Made by a program: the position numbers and the translations under genes
Origin: Streptomyces sp. Isolate_45
GTDB lineage: Bacteria; Actinomycetota; Actinomycetes; Streptomycetales; Streptomycetaceae
Assembly: GCF_024721315.2 (NCBI RefSeq)
Contig: NZ_JANFAK020000072.1
Coordinates: 1 to 41,703 of the forward strand
DNA length: 41,703 nt
Direction: 5' to 3'
Notes under the pieces: model-generated
Told to the model about the DNA's origin: nothing
Seen by the model: the letters and a program-made list of their open reading frames with translations, nothing else
Databases searched by the model: none
Shown: positions 8,690 through 16,152 of the stretch, piece by piece
Numbering within the stretch: the first letter of the stretch is position 1
How the letters are laid out: the number at the start of each line of letters is the position of its first letter

Positions 8690-9367
8690 ATGCCGATGAA
8701 TAACGCCGCGCCCGCCTCCACAGCCCCCGACCGCACCCGCACCCGGGGCCGCCCCCGCGGCAATCCGCCGACCCGGGAGTCGATCGTCCAGCCGGCCCGC
8801 GCGTTGTTCCTGGAGCACGGATACCGGCGCACCACCCTGCGCGCCGTGGCCGCGGCGGCGGGCGTGGACCCGGCCCTGATCTCCTACCACTTCGGCTCGA
8901 AGAAGGGCCTCTTCGCCGACGTGATGCAGTTCCAGTGCGCCACCGCGCTGACGGTGGACGACGTCCTCGGCGGCGACCCGGCCACCCTCCCCGGCCGGCT
9001 GATCGACGCGGTCACGGACCTGTGGGAGGACGCCGACTTCCGGCGACTCGCCGGCCGGGGCGAAGAGGCCGCCGAAGCGATCCGCGAATACCTGGAACAC
9101 GAGCTGCTGGCCCGCCTCGTTGAATTTCTCGGCGGCCGGGACGCGACCGCCCGCGCCACGGCCGTCGTGACGATCCTCGCCGGTCTCATCCACACCCGCT
9201 ACGTCAACCCCCTCCCGACCCCCGCCGCCCTCACCCCCGCCGAGGCCCGCCACGCCCTCACCCCGGCGCTGCGCGCGGCCCTGGCCCCGAGGCCGCGTAC
9301 GACGGCGTCCGGCGCGACGGCCCGGCGGGGCCCGGCGACCGCCGGTGGGATCACCGTCCGGCCCTGA
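8690..9367 (+). CDS. TetR family transcriptional regulator
   Basis: 225 residues. The DNA-binding domain is seen in RESIVQPARALFLEHGYRRTTLRAVAAAAGVDPALISYHFGSKKGLF (about 29-73), ending with the TetR hallmark YHFGSK. The C-terminal domain has a disordered, Arg/Ala-rich tail of about 40 residues. It is divergent from the NmrA-PPOX pair with a 69-base spacer, so control of that operon is likely. I found no strong palindrome in the spacer. A second in-frame ATG at 8696 is an equally possible start; the only Shine-Dalgarno-like string is AGG at 8683-8685. Confidence 0.9.
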   Translation: MPMNNAAPASTAPDRTRTRGRPRGNPPTRESIVQPARALFLEHGYRRTTLRAVAAAAGVDPALISYHFGSKKGLFADVMQFQCATALTVDDVLGGDPATLPGRLIDAVTDLWEDADFRRLAGRGEEAAEAIREYLEHELLARLVEFLGGRDATARATAVVTILAGLIHTRYVNPLPTPAALTPAEARHALTPALRAALAPRPRTTASGATARRGPATAGGITVRP

Positions 9368-9388
9368 CCCGGCACCCCCCGCCGGCGG

Positions 9389-10078
9389 CTACCGCGCAGG
9401 CCCGTACGCGGCCCGCAGGTGGTCCACGTAGGCGGCGGCGTCGGCGTACGGACGGTCCTGCGCGCCGGAGCGATGCGGTTCCATGTGCCCGTCGGGGTGC
9501 AGGCGGATCGTGGTCGTCGCCGCGCGGGGCGGTGCGTCCGCGGCGTCCGGGGCCGTTCCGGGGAGCGCGGCCGGATCGAGGACGGGAACGTCGCCGGGGA
9601 ACACGGCCCGCGCCCGGGCCGCGGTGGCGGCCGGGGGATGGCCCGTCCGGTTGGCGCTGCTGACGTACAGGACGGGGTGCGCGTCCAGAACGGCCCGGAG
9701 GGGGCCCCAACGGGCCCCGAAGAGCAGCGTCCAGCCCTCGTGGCAGGCCGGGGCCAGCCAGGCCGGCGGCGTGTGGTCACGGCTCAGCGGGGCCAGCAAC
9801 GTCACGCGTTCGTCCGTCAGCAGCCGACGGGCCGTTCCGACGGCCGGCGGGGACAGGTCGAGTGACCGCAGGACGAGGTCGGTGGTCCGCGGGTGGTGGG
9901 TCCACAGTGCGACCGGTTGCCCGTCGGGACGGCCCTTGGCCCGGTTGACCGCGTACGGGGTGATGGCGGCGACGACGTACGTCAGGGGCGCGGGATTGGG
10001 CAGCACGACGGCCCGGCCCTCCGCCAGGTGTGCCCGCGCGACGTCGACGTCGACGCCGTCGGCCGATGGAGCGCTCAT
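9389..10078 (-). CDS. YrdC/Sua5-like domain protein
   Basis: 229 residues. Family signatures: NRAKGRPDGQPVALWTHHP matches the KxR binding strand, and VSSANRTGHPPAATAARA matches the SANxSG motif of L-threonylcarbamoyladenylate synthases. The N-terminal PTETVYGL motif is replaced by NPAPLTYVVAA, so this is a diverged paralogue, unlikely to be the housekeeping tRNA t6A enzyme. Its ATG overlaps the TGA of the upstream DRE-TIM gene (ATGA, 10075-10078), which couples their translation. It probably activates or transfers a carbamoyl-type group, or binds nucleotide, for the partner's product; this is inference. Confidence 0.85.
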   Translation of the reverse strand: MSAPSADGVDVDVARAHLAEGRAVVLPNPAPLTYVVAAITPYAVNRAKGRPDGQPVALWTHHPRTTDLVLRSLDLSPPAVGTARRLLTDERVTLLAPLSRDHTPPAWLAPACHEGWTLLFGARWGPLRAVLDAHPVLYVSSANRTGHPPAATAARARAVFPGDVPVLDPAALPGTAPDAADAPPRAATTTIRLHPDGHMEPHRSGAQDRPYADAAAYVDHLRAAYGPAR

Positions 10079-11319
10079 CGCGGGGTACGGGCCGCGGGGA
10101 CGGCCAGGGCGGAGAGGTAGTCGGCGAAATCGTCGTCGTCGACCACGGCGTGCCCCTGGTCGTAGGCCCGCGACTTCACCCACGTCACCGCCGTGCGCGT
10201 CCGGTCGGCGTCGAGGTCGTGTCCGAGTCGTGCGGCGACGGCACGGACCACGCGGGCGCTGGCCAGGTGCGTGAGGACCACCCGCGGCTCGATGCCGAGC
10301 AGTCCGAGCGGATCGTACGGCTCGAACAGGCGGGGATGGACGAACGGGGTGCCCGTGGAAATGGTGCCGACCCCGTCCCCGACGATCGGGGTGGTCACGC
10401 CGAGCGGTGCGCCGGTCTCCGCGGCCACCATGCGGGCGATGCCCGGCAGCAGTGTCAGGTCGGGGGCGGTCCACCACGCGTCGCGGTCGTCGCCGAGGAG
10501 CGCGCGGGTGCGGTCGGGCCGGTAGGCGAGCAGGAACAGCAACTGCTCGGTGGCGACCATGCCGCTGCGTTCGGCGATGCCCAGCCAGGACGACGAGTGC
10601 ACGCGAACGCCCGCGCGCAAGGCCTGGAGGGAGTTGGCCAGGGCGAGACCGAGGTCGTTGTGGAGGTGCGAAGCCAGCACCACGTCGTCACCCGCGCGGC
10701 GGCGCAAGGTGGCGAACATGGCCGCGGCGTCCTCGGGCAACTGGTCGCCGACCGTGTCCGCCAACACCACCACCCCGGCACCGGCCTCCGTCAGCCGCGC
10801 CGCGTGCTCACCGACCAGCGCGTGGTCGGCGCGGGACGCGTCGGCCAGGCACACGTCGACGGCCACGGTGTCATCGGCGGCCAGGGCCTCCGCGACCAGC
10901 GCGGCGCCGCCGAGCAGGGCCTGTTCGGCCGTGCCGTGGGTCATCACCCCCGCCATGGCCTCCGAGGCGGGCACGATCACCATGATCCGGGCGTGCGCGG
11001 TGCCCCGGACCGAGGCCAGCGCCTGCCGCACGTCGGTGGCGGTGCCCCGACAGACCGCGGACACGCTCACCGCGCCCTCGGCCTCCACCGCCACCCGCCG
11101 GACCGCTTCGAACTCCTCCGGACACACCGCGGGGAACCCGGCGGCGAACACCACGTGCCGCGGCCCGTCCCCGCCGAAGATCCGGCCCTGGGCGCGGGCC
11201 AGACGAACCCGGAAGTCCGGGGTCATCAGCGTCTTGGCCTGGGCCCCGTCACGCGGCGATTCCTCCCACAGCACGACCCGCCCCGCCCGCGCGGACGCGC
11301 GCACCACATCGACCCCCAC
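10075..11319 (-). CDS. DRE-TIM metallolyase family protein (2-isopropylmalate/homocitrate synthase-like)
   Basis: 414 residues from a GTG at 11319 with GGAGGG 7 bases upstream; the reading frame stays open further 5', but that part does not resemble the family. EESPRDGAQ (19-27) is the family R-D-G-x-Q entrance motif, and HLHND (218-222) supplies the divalent-metal ligands. GIAERSGM (247-254) matches the GxGERxG segment. Such enzymes make or break C-C bonds between an acyl-CoA or pyruvate-like nucleophile and a keto acid. No LeuA-type C-terminal regulatory domain is evident, and no leucine or lysine pathway gene is nearby, so a specialised reaction is likely. It is coupled to the YrdC-like gene. 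Confidence 0.85.
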   Translation of the reverse strand: MGVDVVRASARAGRVVLWEESPRDGAQAKTLMTPDFRVRLARAQGRIFGGDGPRHVVFAAGFPAVCPEEFEAVRRVAVEAEGAVSVSAVCRGTATDVRQALASVRGTAHARIMVIVPASEAMAGVMTHGTAEQALLGGAALVAEALAADDTVAVDVCLADASRADHALVGEHAARLTEAGAGVVVLADTVGDQLPEDAAAMFATLRRRAGDDVVLASHLHNDLGLALANSLQALRAGVRVHSSSWLGIAERSGMVATEQLLFLLAYRPDRTRALLGDDRDAWWTAPDLTLLPGIARMVAAETGAPLGVTTPIVGDGVGTISTGTPFVHPRLFEPYDPLGLLGIEPRVVLTHLASARVVRAVAARLGHDLDADRTRTAVTWVKSRAYDQGHAVVDDDDFADYLSALAVPAARTPR

Positions 11320-11518
11320 CGCCACACCCTCCACTGACCCGCCCAGGACGGCCGAAGCCGTCACGCTCCGGAGAACGATCAACCGGGACGGGACCCTTCC
11401 GCAGGCGTGGCGAACCGATTCACCCGTACGAGTCACATCCCGGAGGCGCGGACCGGGCGGGGCGGGGACAGCGGCGGTGCCGGCGGCCCCGCGTCGGGCC
11501 CGTATCGGGCCCGTGAAG

Positions 11519-11707
11519 CTACATCGGGTCCATGGTCCCGCTGCCCCTGCCGTTCACCTCTTCGCTCAACTGGCGAATGTGCAGGGCCTTCTCCGTCAGC
11601 CGCCGCTTCTCCGCCGGGTCGCCGGCACGCTGGGCCGCCTGTTCGAGTTCCTCGGCCTTCTCGCGCATCTCTCGCGTCCGCTTGCTCGGCTGACTGTCGT
11701 TGCTCAT
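11519..11707 (-). CDS. Small helical protein, DUF6381-like
   Basis: 62 residues, starting MSNDSQPSKRTREMREKAEE. It is almost entirely charged helix (KAEELEQAAQRAGDPAEKRR, LTEKALHIRQLSEEV), and a short coiled coil is likely. The ATG at 11707 has GGAA about 8 bases upstream; a longer in-frame start exists but lacks a ribosome-binding site and adds unlike sequence. It resembles the DUF6381 small proteins common in Streptomyces, whose function is unknown. It is transcribed alone, divergent from the UPF0145 operon. Confidence 0.78.
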   Translation of the reverse strand: MSNDSQPSKRTREMREKAEELEQAAQRAGDPAEKRRLTEKALHIRQLSEEVNGRGSGTMDPM

Positions 11708-12056
11708 TGCCAGTTCCTTCCCTCGGGGGAGTGAGTGCGGACGCTTCCATCCAAGCAGCGGAGCCGTACGCGGCCACCGCACCGACGCGGCGACCCACCC
11801 GAACTTCACCGTGCCGGACGAGGCCGCTCCGGTCCGCTCCGGTTACCGCCGCGCCTACCCCACGAGGGGATCACCATGTGCGCACGAGCGCGCGACCGGC
11901 GGGCCGTCCCGGCCGCCGGGCCGCTCGTACCCAAGAGCCCTGACGGGGAGCTCCGTTGGCCCCGGCGACCGGCCTCTTCGCTGCTCCGTTCGATGACATA
12001 GGCTGCCGAACGGCGATCCGATCCGCGGTGAGCCGAAGGGCCGATGGCACAGGGCG
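11708..12056. other. 349-base intergenic region
   Basis: This spacer separates the DUF6381-like gene from the UPF0145-like operon, which diverge. It must hold promoters for both. I see no strong palindrome or hairpin. The only coding candidate is a 41-codon ORF at 11876-12001, listed separately with low confidence. Confidence 0.6.
11876..12001 (+). CDS. Possible 41-residue basic peptide
   Basis: ATG at 11876 follows GAGGGG with 6-base spacing, a good ribosome-binding site, and the frame closes at TAG 11999-12001. The peptide (MCARARDRRAVPAAGPLVPK...) is Arg/Pro-rich, with no domain. It may be a real leader peptide upstream of the UPF0145-like operon or a chance ORF. Codon third positions are GC-rich but not decisive. 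Confidence 0.25.
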   Translation: MCARARDRRAVPAAGPLVPKSPDGELRWPRRPASSLLRSMT

Positions 12057-12929
12057 ATGACACAACGACGAGACACCGGCCCGTCGGGCGCCGCTCCCGG
12101 CGGGGCGACGAACCCCCGGGCCGGCGGCATCTGGGACTCGGCGCTGTCGTCCGAGGAGTACGCCGCCGTCAAGGGCGCCGGGTTCGAGCCGGTCGGTCAG
12201 GTGCTCGGCACGACCGTCGTCGCCATCGGGTACGGCGGTGTCGGGGGCTGCCCCGGCGCGTGGACGGTCCAGAACGGCAAACGGGTGCCCTTCTCCCGGT
12301 GGGTGCAGTCGTTGTCGGGGACGGCCAGGTCGATCCACGCGGCGCGCACGCTGGCGCTGTCCCGTGCGGCGGCCGAGTGCGGCGCGCTCGGCGGCGACGG
12401 GATCGTCGGGGTGGAGCTGGACGTCCGCCGGTTCCCCGAAGGGTTCGTGGAGTACTCCGTGCGGGGCACCGCGGTCCGGGCCCGCTCGCGCGTCCGCCCG
12501 CACCGGCCGTTCACGTCGCACCTGACCGGCCAGGACTTCGCCAAGCTCCTGTACGCCGGATGGGTTCCCACCGGACTCGCCTTCGGCATCGCCCTCGAAA
12601 TCCGGCACGACGACTGGCGGACCTCCCGCCGGACCGCCTGGACCGCCGACAACCAGGAGGTCGACGGCCACACCCAGCTCCTCGGCCACGTCCGCCGGGA
12701 AGCCCGAAGGCACCTGACCCTCGACGCGGCGAAGCACGGCGGCGACGGCCTGGTGGTGGACGACGTGGAGCTGACGGTGAGCGAGAGCGAGTGCTCCTCG
12801 TACGGGTACGCGCGCGACTTCATCGCCGAGGCGGTCTTCGTCGGCACCTCCATCGCCCGGTTCGGCCGCTCCGGACGGTCCGCCGGACCCGCACCACTGA
12901 CCATGATGAGACTGGAGCGCGAGCGCTGA
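12057..12929 (+). CDS. UPF0145/YbjQ-like protein, two domains
   Basis: 290 residues. Two copies of a YbjQ-type (heavy-metal-binding-domain) unit are visible. The first has VGQVLGTTVVAIGYGG then ARTLALSRAAAECGALGGDGIVGVEL (about 46-140). The second has TGLAFGIALEIRH then EARRHLTLDAAKHGGDGLVV (about 170-250). YbjQ folds form oligomeric rings in characterised members; metal binding is the database label and is not proven. No signal or membrane segment is seen. The ATG at 12057 has only AGGG very close upstream, so the start is uncertain. It is the first of three genes with 1-base and -8-base spacing, a clear operon. Confidence 0.8.
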   Translation: MTQRRDTGPSGAAPGGATNPRAGGIWDSALSSEEYAAVKGAGFEPVGQVLGTTVVAIGYGGVGGCPGAWTVQNGKRVPFSRWVQSLSGTARSIHAARTLALSRAAAECGALGGDGIVGVELDVRRFPEGFVEYSVRGTAVRARSRVRPHRPFTSHLTGQDFAKLLYAGWVPTGLAFGIALEIRHDDWRTSRRTAWTADNQEVDGHTQLLGHVRREARRHLTLDAAKHGGDGLVVDDVELTVSESECSSYGYARDFIAEAVFVGTSIARFGRSGRSAGPAPLTMMRLERER

Positions 12930-12930
12930 G

Positions 12931-13794
12931 ATGACCGAGCGAACGGGGCAGGAAGCGGCTGGTGGAGCCGCGTGGCCGACCGCGGAGGGCGTGCCCGAGG
13001 ACGCCATGCGGCGGCTCGCGCGACCCCCCTCGGGAGAGGGGGCGGCGCCGTTCACGTCGAACCTTTCGGTGAACGAGTTCCTGCTGGTCCGCGAGGCAGG
13101 TTTCCGCCCGCTCGGACTCGTCCTCGGCTCGTCCGTCTACCACGTCGGCATCCAGTTCGGCCGGTGGTCGAAGAACCAGGAGCTGACCAAGCTGTCGCAG
13201 GCCATGTACCACGCACGCGAACTGGCGATGAGCCGCATGGAGGCGGAGGCGAGCGCCCTGGGCGCGGACGGGATCGTGGCGGTGCGGCTGGACATCGAGT
13301 TCAAGGAGTTCGGCTCGGACGTCGCCGAGTTCATCGCCGTCGGTACGGCGGTCAAGGCGGCCGGAGCGGACCCGGGACCGGCCGGGACCTGGCTCAACAA
13401 CAAGGGCAAACCGTTCACCTCGGACCTGTCGGGCCAGGACTTCTGGACGCTGGTCCGCGCCGGCTACGCGCCGCTGGACATGGTCATGGGCTCGTGCGTC
13501 TACCACGTCGCGCACCAGCGCTTCGCCCAGGTGCTGAGCAGCGCGGGCCGCAACGTCGAGATCGAACCGTTCACCCAGGCGCTCTACGGCGCACGCGAAC
13601 TGGCGATGGGCCGCATGCGGGCGGAGGCGGAAGCCCTCGACGCGGAGGGGATCGTGGCGGTCCGGCTGCGGCAGCACTCGCATTCCTGGGGGCCGCACAC
13701 CACCGAGTTCTTCGCGGTCGGGACGGCGGTCCGCCCGCTCCGCGACGACCACACCATCGACCGGCCGAGCCTGGTGCTGAGCCTCGATGACTGA
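12931..13794 (+). CDS. UPF0145/YbjQ-like protein, tandem duplicated domain
   Basis: 287 residues. Two closely related halves are obvious: RPLGLVLGSSVYHVG ... YHARELAMSRMEAEASALGADGIVAVRL and APLDMVMGSCVYHVA ... YGARELAMGRMRAEAEALDAEGIVAVRL, each followed by an EF-A/F-VGTAV strand. PFTSDLSGQDF opens the second half, and PFTSNLSVNEF the first. The halves resemble each other far more than those of the preceding gene, so this duplication is recent or under concerted evolution. It starts 1 base after the upstream stop and overlaps the next gene by 8 bases. Function is unknown; the fold suggests an oligomeric binding protein. Confidence 0.83.
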   Translation: MTERTGQEAAGGAAWPTAEGVPEDAMRRLARPPSGEGAAPFTSNLSVNEFLLVREAGFRPLGLVLGSSVYHVGIQFGRWSKNQELTKLSQAMYHARELAMSRMEAEASALGADGIVAVRLDIEFKEFGSDVAEFIAVGTAVKAAGADPGPAGTWLNNKGKPFTSDLSGQDFWTLVRAGYAPLDMVMGSCVYHVAHQRFAQVLSSAGRNVEIEPFTQALYGARELAMGRMRAEAEALDAEGIVAVRLRQHSHSWGPHTTEFFAVGTAVRPLRDDHTIDRPSLVLSLDD

Positions 13795-14185
13795 GCCGCC
13801 GGACGTGGACATGCTGGCCGCCGCGCTGCGCCGGGACAGCGCGGACCTGAACCTCTACGTCGCCGTGCTGGCGGCCAACCTGACGGACTCGCTCCCGGCC
13901 GGCGCCGTGCGGGTCAAGCGCAGGCGTTCCGTCATGGAACGGCTGGCCGGGCGCGAGGGTTCCGTCGCCGAACTGGACGTCTCGCTCGGCGAGCGGCGCC
14001 TCCTGCTGCGACTGGACCCGGAGGGACGGGTGACCGGGGAGGACTGCCACGAGGTCCGGGGCATCGTGCTGTCCCGGCGCCCGGTGGGCCTGGACGGGTG
14101 GATCGACGCCCTGGCCCGGTCACTGGCCGAGGCCGCCGCCGCGAACGCCCGGGCCCGGGAGGCCGTCGAACGCTTCCTGTCCTGA
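13787..14185 (+). CDS. Hypothetical protein, third gene of the UPF0145 operon
   Basis: 132 residues. The ATG lies inside the end of the upstream gene (overlap 13787-13794), so translation is coupled. An N-terminal helix (DVDMLAAALRRDSADLNLYVAVLAANL) precedes a basic patch KRRRSVMERLAG, beta strands (AELDVSLGERRLLLRLD) and a C-terminal amphipathic helix (DGWIDALARSLAEAAAANARAREAVERFL). I recognise no named family. Its conserved-looking position suggests it binds the UPF0145-like proteins; this is inference. Confidence 0.75.
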   Translation: MTEPPDVDMLAAALRRDSADLNLYVAVLAANLTDSLPAGAVRVKRRRSVMERLAGREGSVAELDVSLGERRLLLRLDPEGRVTGEDCHEVRGIVLSRRPVGLDGWIDALARSLAEAAAANARAREAVERFLS

Positions 14186-14276
14186 CGGCTGCCCCGAGGT
14201 TCCGGCGCGTGTCGCGATGAGTTCGGGATCCGCCGCCGGTCTACCCTTCGGACCCATCGTGTGGGAGGAGCGGCAG

Positions 14277-14879
14277 ATGACGGACACGACGACTCTCGAC
14301 CTCGGACCGCAGGCCCGGATCGTGGCGCGGCTCGCCGCGGGCGTACCCGACGCCCGCCTCGCCGACCCGACGCCCTGCCCCGCGTACGCGGTCGGCGACC
14401 TGCTGGGTCACCTCGCAGGGCTCTGCGTCGCCTTCCGCGACGCCGCCCGCAAGGACCTGGGCCCCACGACGGACACCGACCCGGAGTCGGGCGCCCCCAC
14501 CCTGCCCGCCGACTGGCGCGAGGAGCTGCCCCGGGTCCTCGACGAGCTCGCCGAGGCCTGGCAGGACCCGGCCGCCCGGACCGGTATGACCCGCGCGGGC
14601 GGCGTGGACCTGCCCGGCGACATCGCGGCGGCGGTGGCCGCGGACGAACTGGTGGTGCACGGCTGGGACCTGGCCCGGGCCACCGGCCAGGAGTACGCGC
14701 CCGATCGGGCCGCGCTGCGCGCCTCGCACGCGTTCCTGCTGGCGGCCGCCGAGGAAGGGGACCGCGGCGGGGGGATCTTCGGCCCGGTCGTGCCCGTACC
14801 GGACGACGCCCCGCTGCTGGACCGGGCCGTCGGGCTGAGCGGGCGTGATCCGGGCTGGACGCCCCCGACGGCCCGGTGA
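14277..14879 (+). CDS. TIGR03086 family (DinB/mycothiol-transferase-like) metal-binding protein
   Basis: 200 residues. The family pattern is present: TPCPAYAVGDLLGHLAGLC with a metal-ligand His (45), and ADELVVHGWDLARATGQ with a second His (128). These proteins have the DinB-like four-helix bundle and are related to mycothiol-dependent isomerases and S-transferases. The ATG at 14277 is preceded by a strong GGAGGAG site, which excludes the upstream in-frame ATG at 14217. Cytoplasmic; substrate unknown. The DUF3253 gene follows 28 bases later and may be co-transcribed. Confidence 0.87.
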   Translation: MTDTTTLDLGPQARIVARLAAGVPDARLADPTPCPAYAVGDLLGHLAGLCVAFRDAARKDLGPTTDTDPESGAPTLPADWREELPRVLDELAEAWQDPAARTGMTRAGGVDLPGDIAAAVAADELVVHGWDLARATGQEYAPDRAALRASHAFLLAAAEEGDRGGGIFGPVVPVPDDAPLLDRAVGLSGRDPGWTPPTAR

Positions 14880-14907
14880 CACGGGCGACCGGCCGCGGAC
14901 CTGCGGA

Positions 14908-15186
14908 GTGACGGACAGCGAACGGCGGACGGACCGGCGTCTGGAACGAGCCATCCTGGAACTGCTGGAGCGCCGTGGCCCGACCACCAGTATCTGCCCC
15001 TCCGACGCCGCGCGGGCGGTGTACGAGGGCGACGACGACGGCTGGCGCGCACTGATGGAACCGGCCCGCCGCGCGGCCGGGCGCCTGGTCGCCGCCGGCG
15101 ACGTGGAGATCACCCAGGGCGGGCGCCCGGTCGACCCGACGGAGGCCCGAGGCCCGATCCGCATCCGCATCCGCCGCCCCCACTGA
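14908..15186 (+). CDS. DUF3253 protein
   Basis: 92 residues: VTDSERRTDRRLERAILELL, ERRGPTTSICPSDAARAVYE, then GWRALMEPARRAAGRLVAAG and VEITQGGRPVDPTEARGPIR. The ICPSDAAR segment and the closing GPIRIR strand are characteristic of DUF3253, a winged-helix-like fold of unknown role. GTG at 14908 fits the family N-terminus, though the Shine-Dalgarno overlap (GCGGAG) is poor. It lies downstream of the TIGR03086 gene on the same strand. Confidence 0.85.
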   Translation: MTDSERRTDRRLERAILELLERRGPTTSICPSDAARAVYEGDDDGWRALMEPARRAAGRLVAAGDVEITQGGRPVDPTEARGPIRIRIRRPH

Positions 15187-15257
15187 CCGACGCCGGCCCC
15201 ATCGCCGGTCCGTCGGTGGGGGCGACGCCGTCCCTCCCGACCGCGTCCGTCCCTCTG

Positions 15258-15383
15258 CTACGACTCCTCGGCGACCGGCGGCAGGTTGTGCCACGAGTGT
15301 CCGCAGGTCCCCCGGCAGTACTTCTCCCGGCGGAGGGCATCGGCGACGGCGAACACGGAGACGAGCACACGGAACGCCTTCAC
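15258..15383 (-). CDS. 41-residue CxxxCxHxxH micro-protein
   Basis: The GTG start overlaps the TGA of the 34-codon ORF (GTGA, 15380-15383), the standard coupling arrangement. The protein reads VKAFRVLVSVFAVADALRRE then KYCRGTCGHSWHNLPPVAEES. A hydrophobic helix is followed by Cys23, Cys27, His29 and His32, a compact potential zinc site. No family is recognised. It would be the third gene of a marR transcript. Alternatively the two micro-ORFs are one gene split by a frameshift. Confidence 0.5.
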   Translation of the reverse strand: MKAFRVLVSVFAVADALRREKYCRGTCGHSWHNLPPVAEES

Positions 15384-15484
15384 GTCCGGATCCCCTGCGC
15401 GACCTCGTTTACCAGGCGCTCCGTCCCGTGCCGAAAGGCCCGCTCCTGCGCACCGTGCCCGGTGGTGCCGGAGTCGTCGTCCAT
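15380..15484 (-). CDS. 34-residue ORF downstream of marR
   Basis: ATG at 15484 is preceded by GGAGGAAACGAC, one of the best ribosome-binding sites in the window, 33 bases after the marR stop. The peptide MDDDSGTTGHGAQERAFRHG continues TERLVNEVAQGIRT and is acidic then amphipathic. It ends in a 4-base overlap with the next ORF. The strong site and coupling argue that it is translated. Function unknown. Confidence 0.55.
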   Translation of the reverse strand: MDDDSGTTGHGAQERAFRHGTERLVNEVAQGIRT

Positions 15485-15516
15485 GTCGTTTCCTCCCTTG
15501 CCCTTCCGTTCGGTCC

Positions 15517-16071
15517 TCAGGACCCGCCGAGCCAGCTGGTGGCGTCGAGGCGGAACGCGGTTTCGGCCGGGACGACGGTCCGCAGGGCCGCCTCGATGTC
15601 CCGTACGCGCTCCGCGCCCAGTGCCCCGGCCCATTCGGCGCGCAGCTCGTCGAACACGGCGGCCGAGCGGCCGAGGGCGGCGAGGCCGTGGGGGGTGAGC
15701 CGGACGAGTTTGCGGCGCGCGTCCCCGGGGTCGTCGGTGCGTTCCGCGTAACCGAGGGCGACCAGCCGGTCGACCGTCTTGCCGGCGGCCTGCTTGGACA
15801 CCCCGAGGCGCCGTCCGATGTCGCTCGCGGTCGCGCCGCGGCCGCCGATGGCCTGGAGCGCGAAGCCGTACGCGGGACGCAGGCCGGCGTGGCCCTCCTC
15901 GGCGAGGCGGGCGTGCAGGCGGTCGATGAGGGTGCGGAAGCCGCCGAGGAGGAGCAGGGGCAGCTCGAAGCCGGGGGTGTCGTGGAACTCCTCGGACGGC
16001 CGCGAAGCCCTCACCCCCTTGCCCGAATCGACAACCTGGTTTACGTTTCCTTCATCGACATCGTCAACCAT
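15517..16071 (-). CDS. MarR family transcriptional regulator
   Basis: 184 residues. The winged helix is clear: ATASDIGRRLGVSKQAAGKTVDRLVALGYAERTDDPGDARRKLVRLT is the recognition helix and wing, with the DxRxK/R wing signature. Flanking helices (FRTLIDRLHARLAEEGHAGL and the C-terminal region) form the dimer domain. The ATG at 16071 has AGGA with 8-base spacing. A 21-bp inverted repeat lies on the start codon itself (16060-16080), a sign of autoregulation. It is divergent from an AhpD-like gene; MarR/AhpD pairs usually answer oxidants or electrophiles. Confidence 0.91.
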   Translation of the reverse strand: MVDDVDEGNVNQVVDSGKGVRASRPSEEFHDTPGFELPLLLLGGFRTLIDRLHARLAEEGHAGLRPAYGFALQAIGGRGATASDIGRRLGVSKQAAGKTVDRLVALGYAERTDDPGDARRKLVRLTPHGLAALGRSAAVFDELRAEWAGALGAERVRDIEAALRTVVPAETAFRLDATSWLGGS

Positions 16072-16080
16072 GTTGTCGAT
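16060..16080. promoter_or_regulatory. 21-bp inverted repeat on the marR start, probable MarR operator
   Basis: Arms ATCG-T-CAAC and GTTG-T-CGAT flank a 3-base centre (CAT, the complement of the marR start codon). Nine of ten positions pair; only 16064/16076 do not. A related string, CGACAACCTGGTTTAC, occurs at about 16030-16045 inside the gene. Position over the marR start and about 75 bases from the ahpD-like start fits dual control; this is inferred. Confidence 0.7.
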
Positions 16081-16152
16081 CCTACTCGCCCCCACCCCTG
16101 CCTGTCCCGTCCCACCCACCCCCCCTTCCGCGCCGATCCCTCAGGAGCCGTC

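Noticed and set aside
11320..11436. N-terminal extension of the DRE-TIM protein to 453 residues
   Set aside because: The extra 39 residues do not resemble the family, and a strong GGAGGG site precedes the GTG at 11319.
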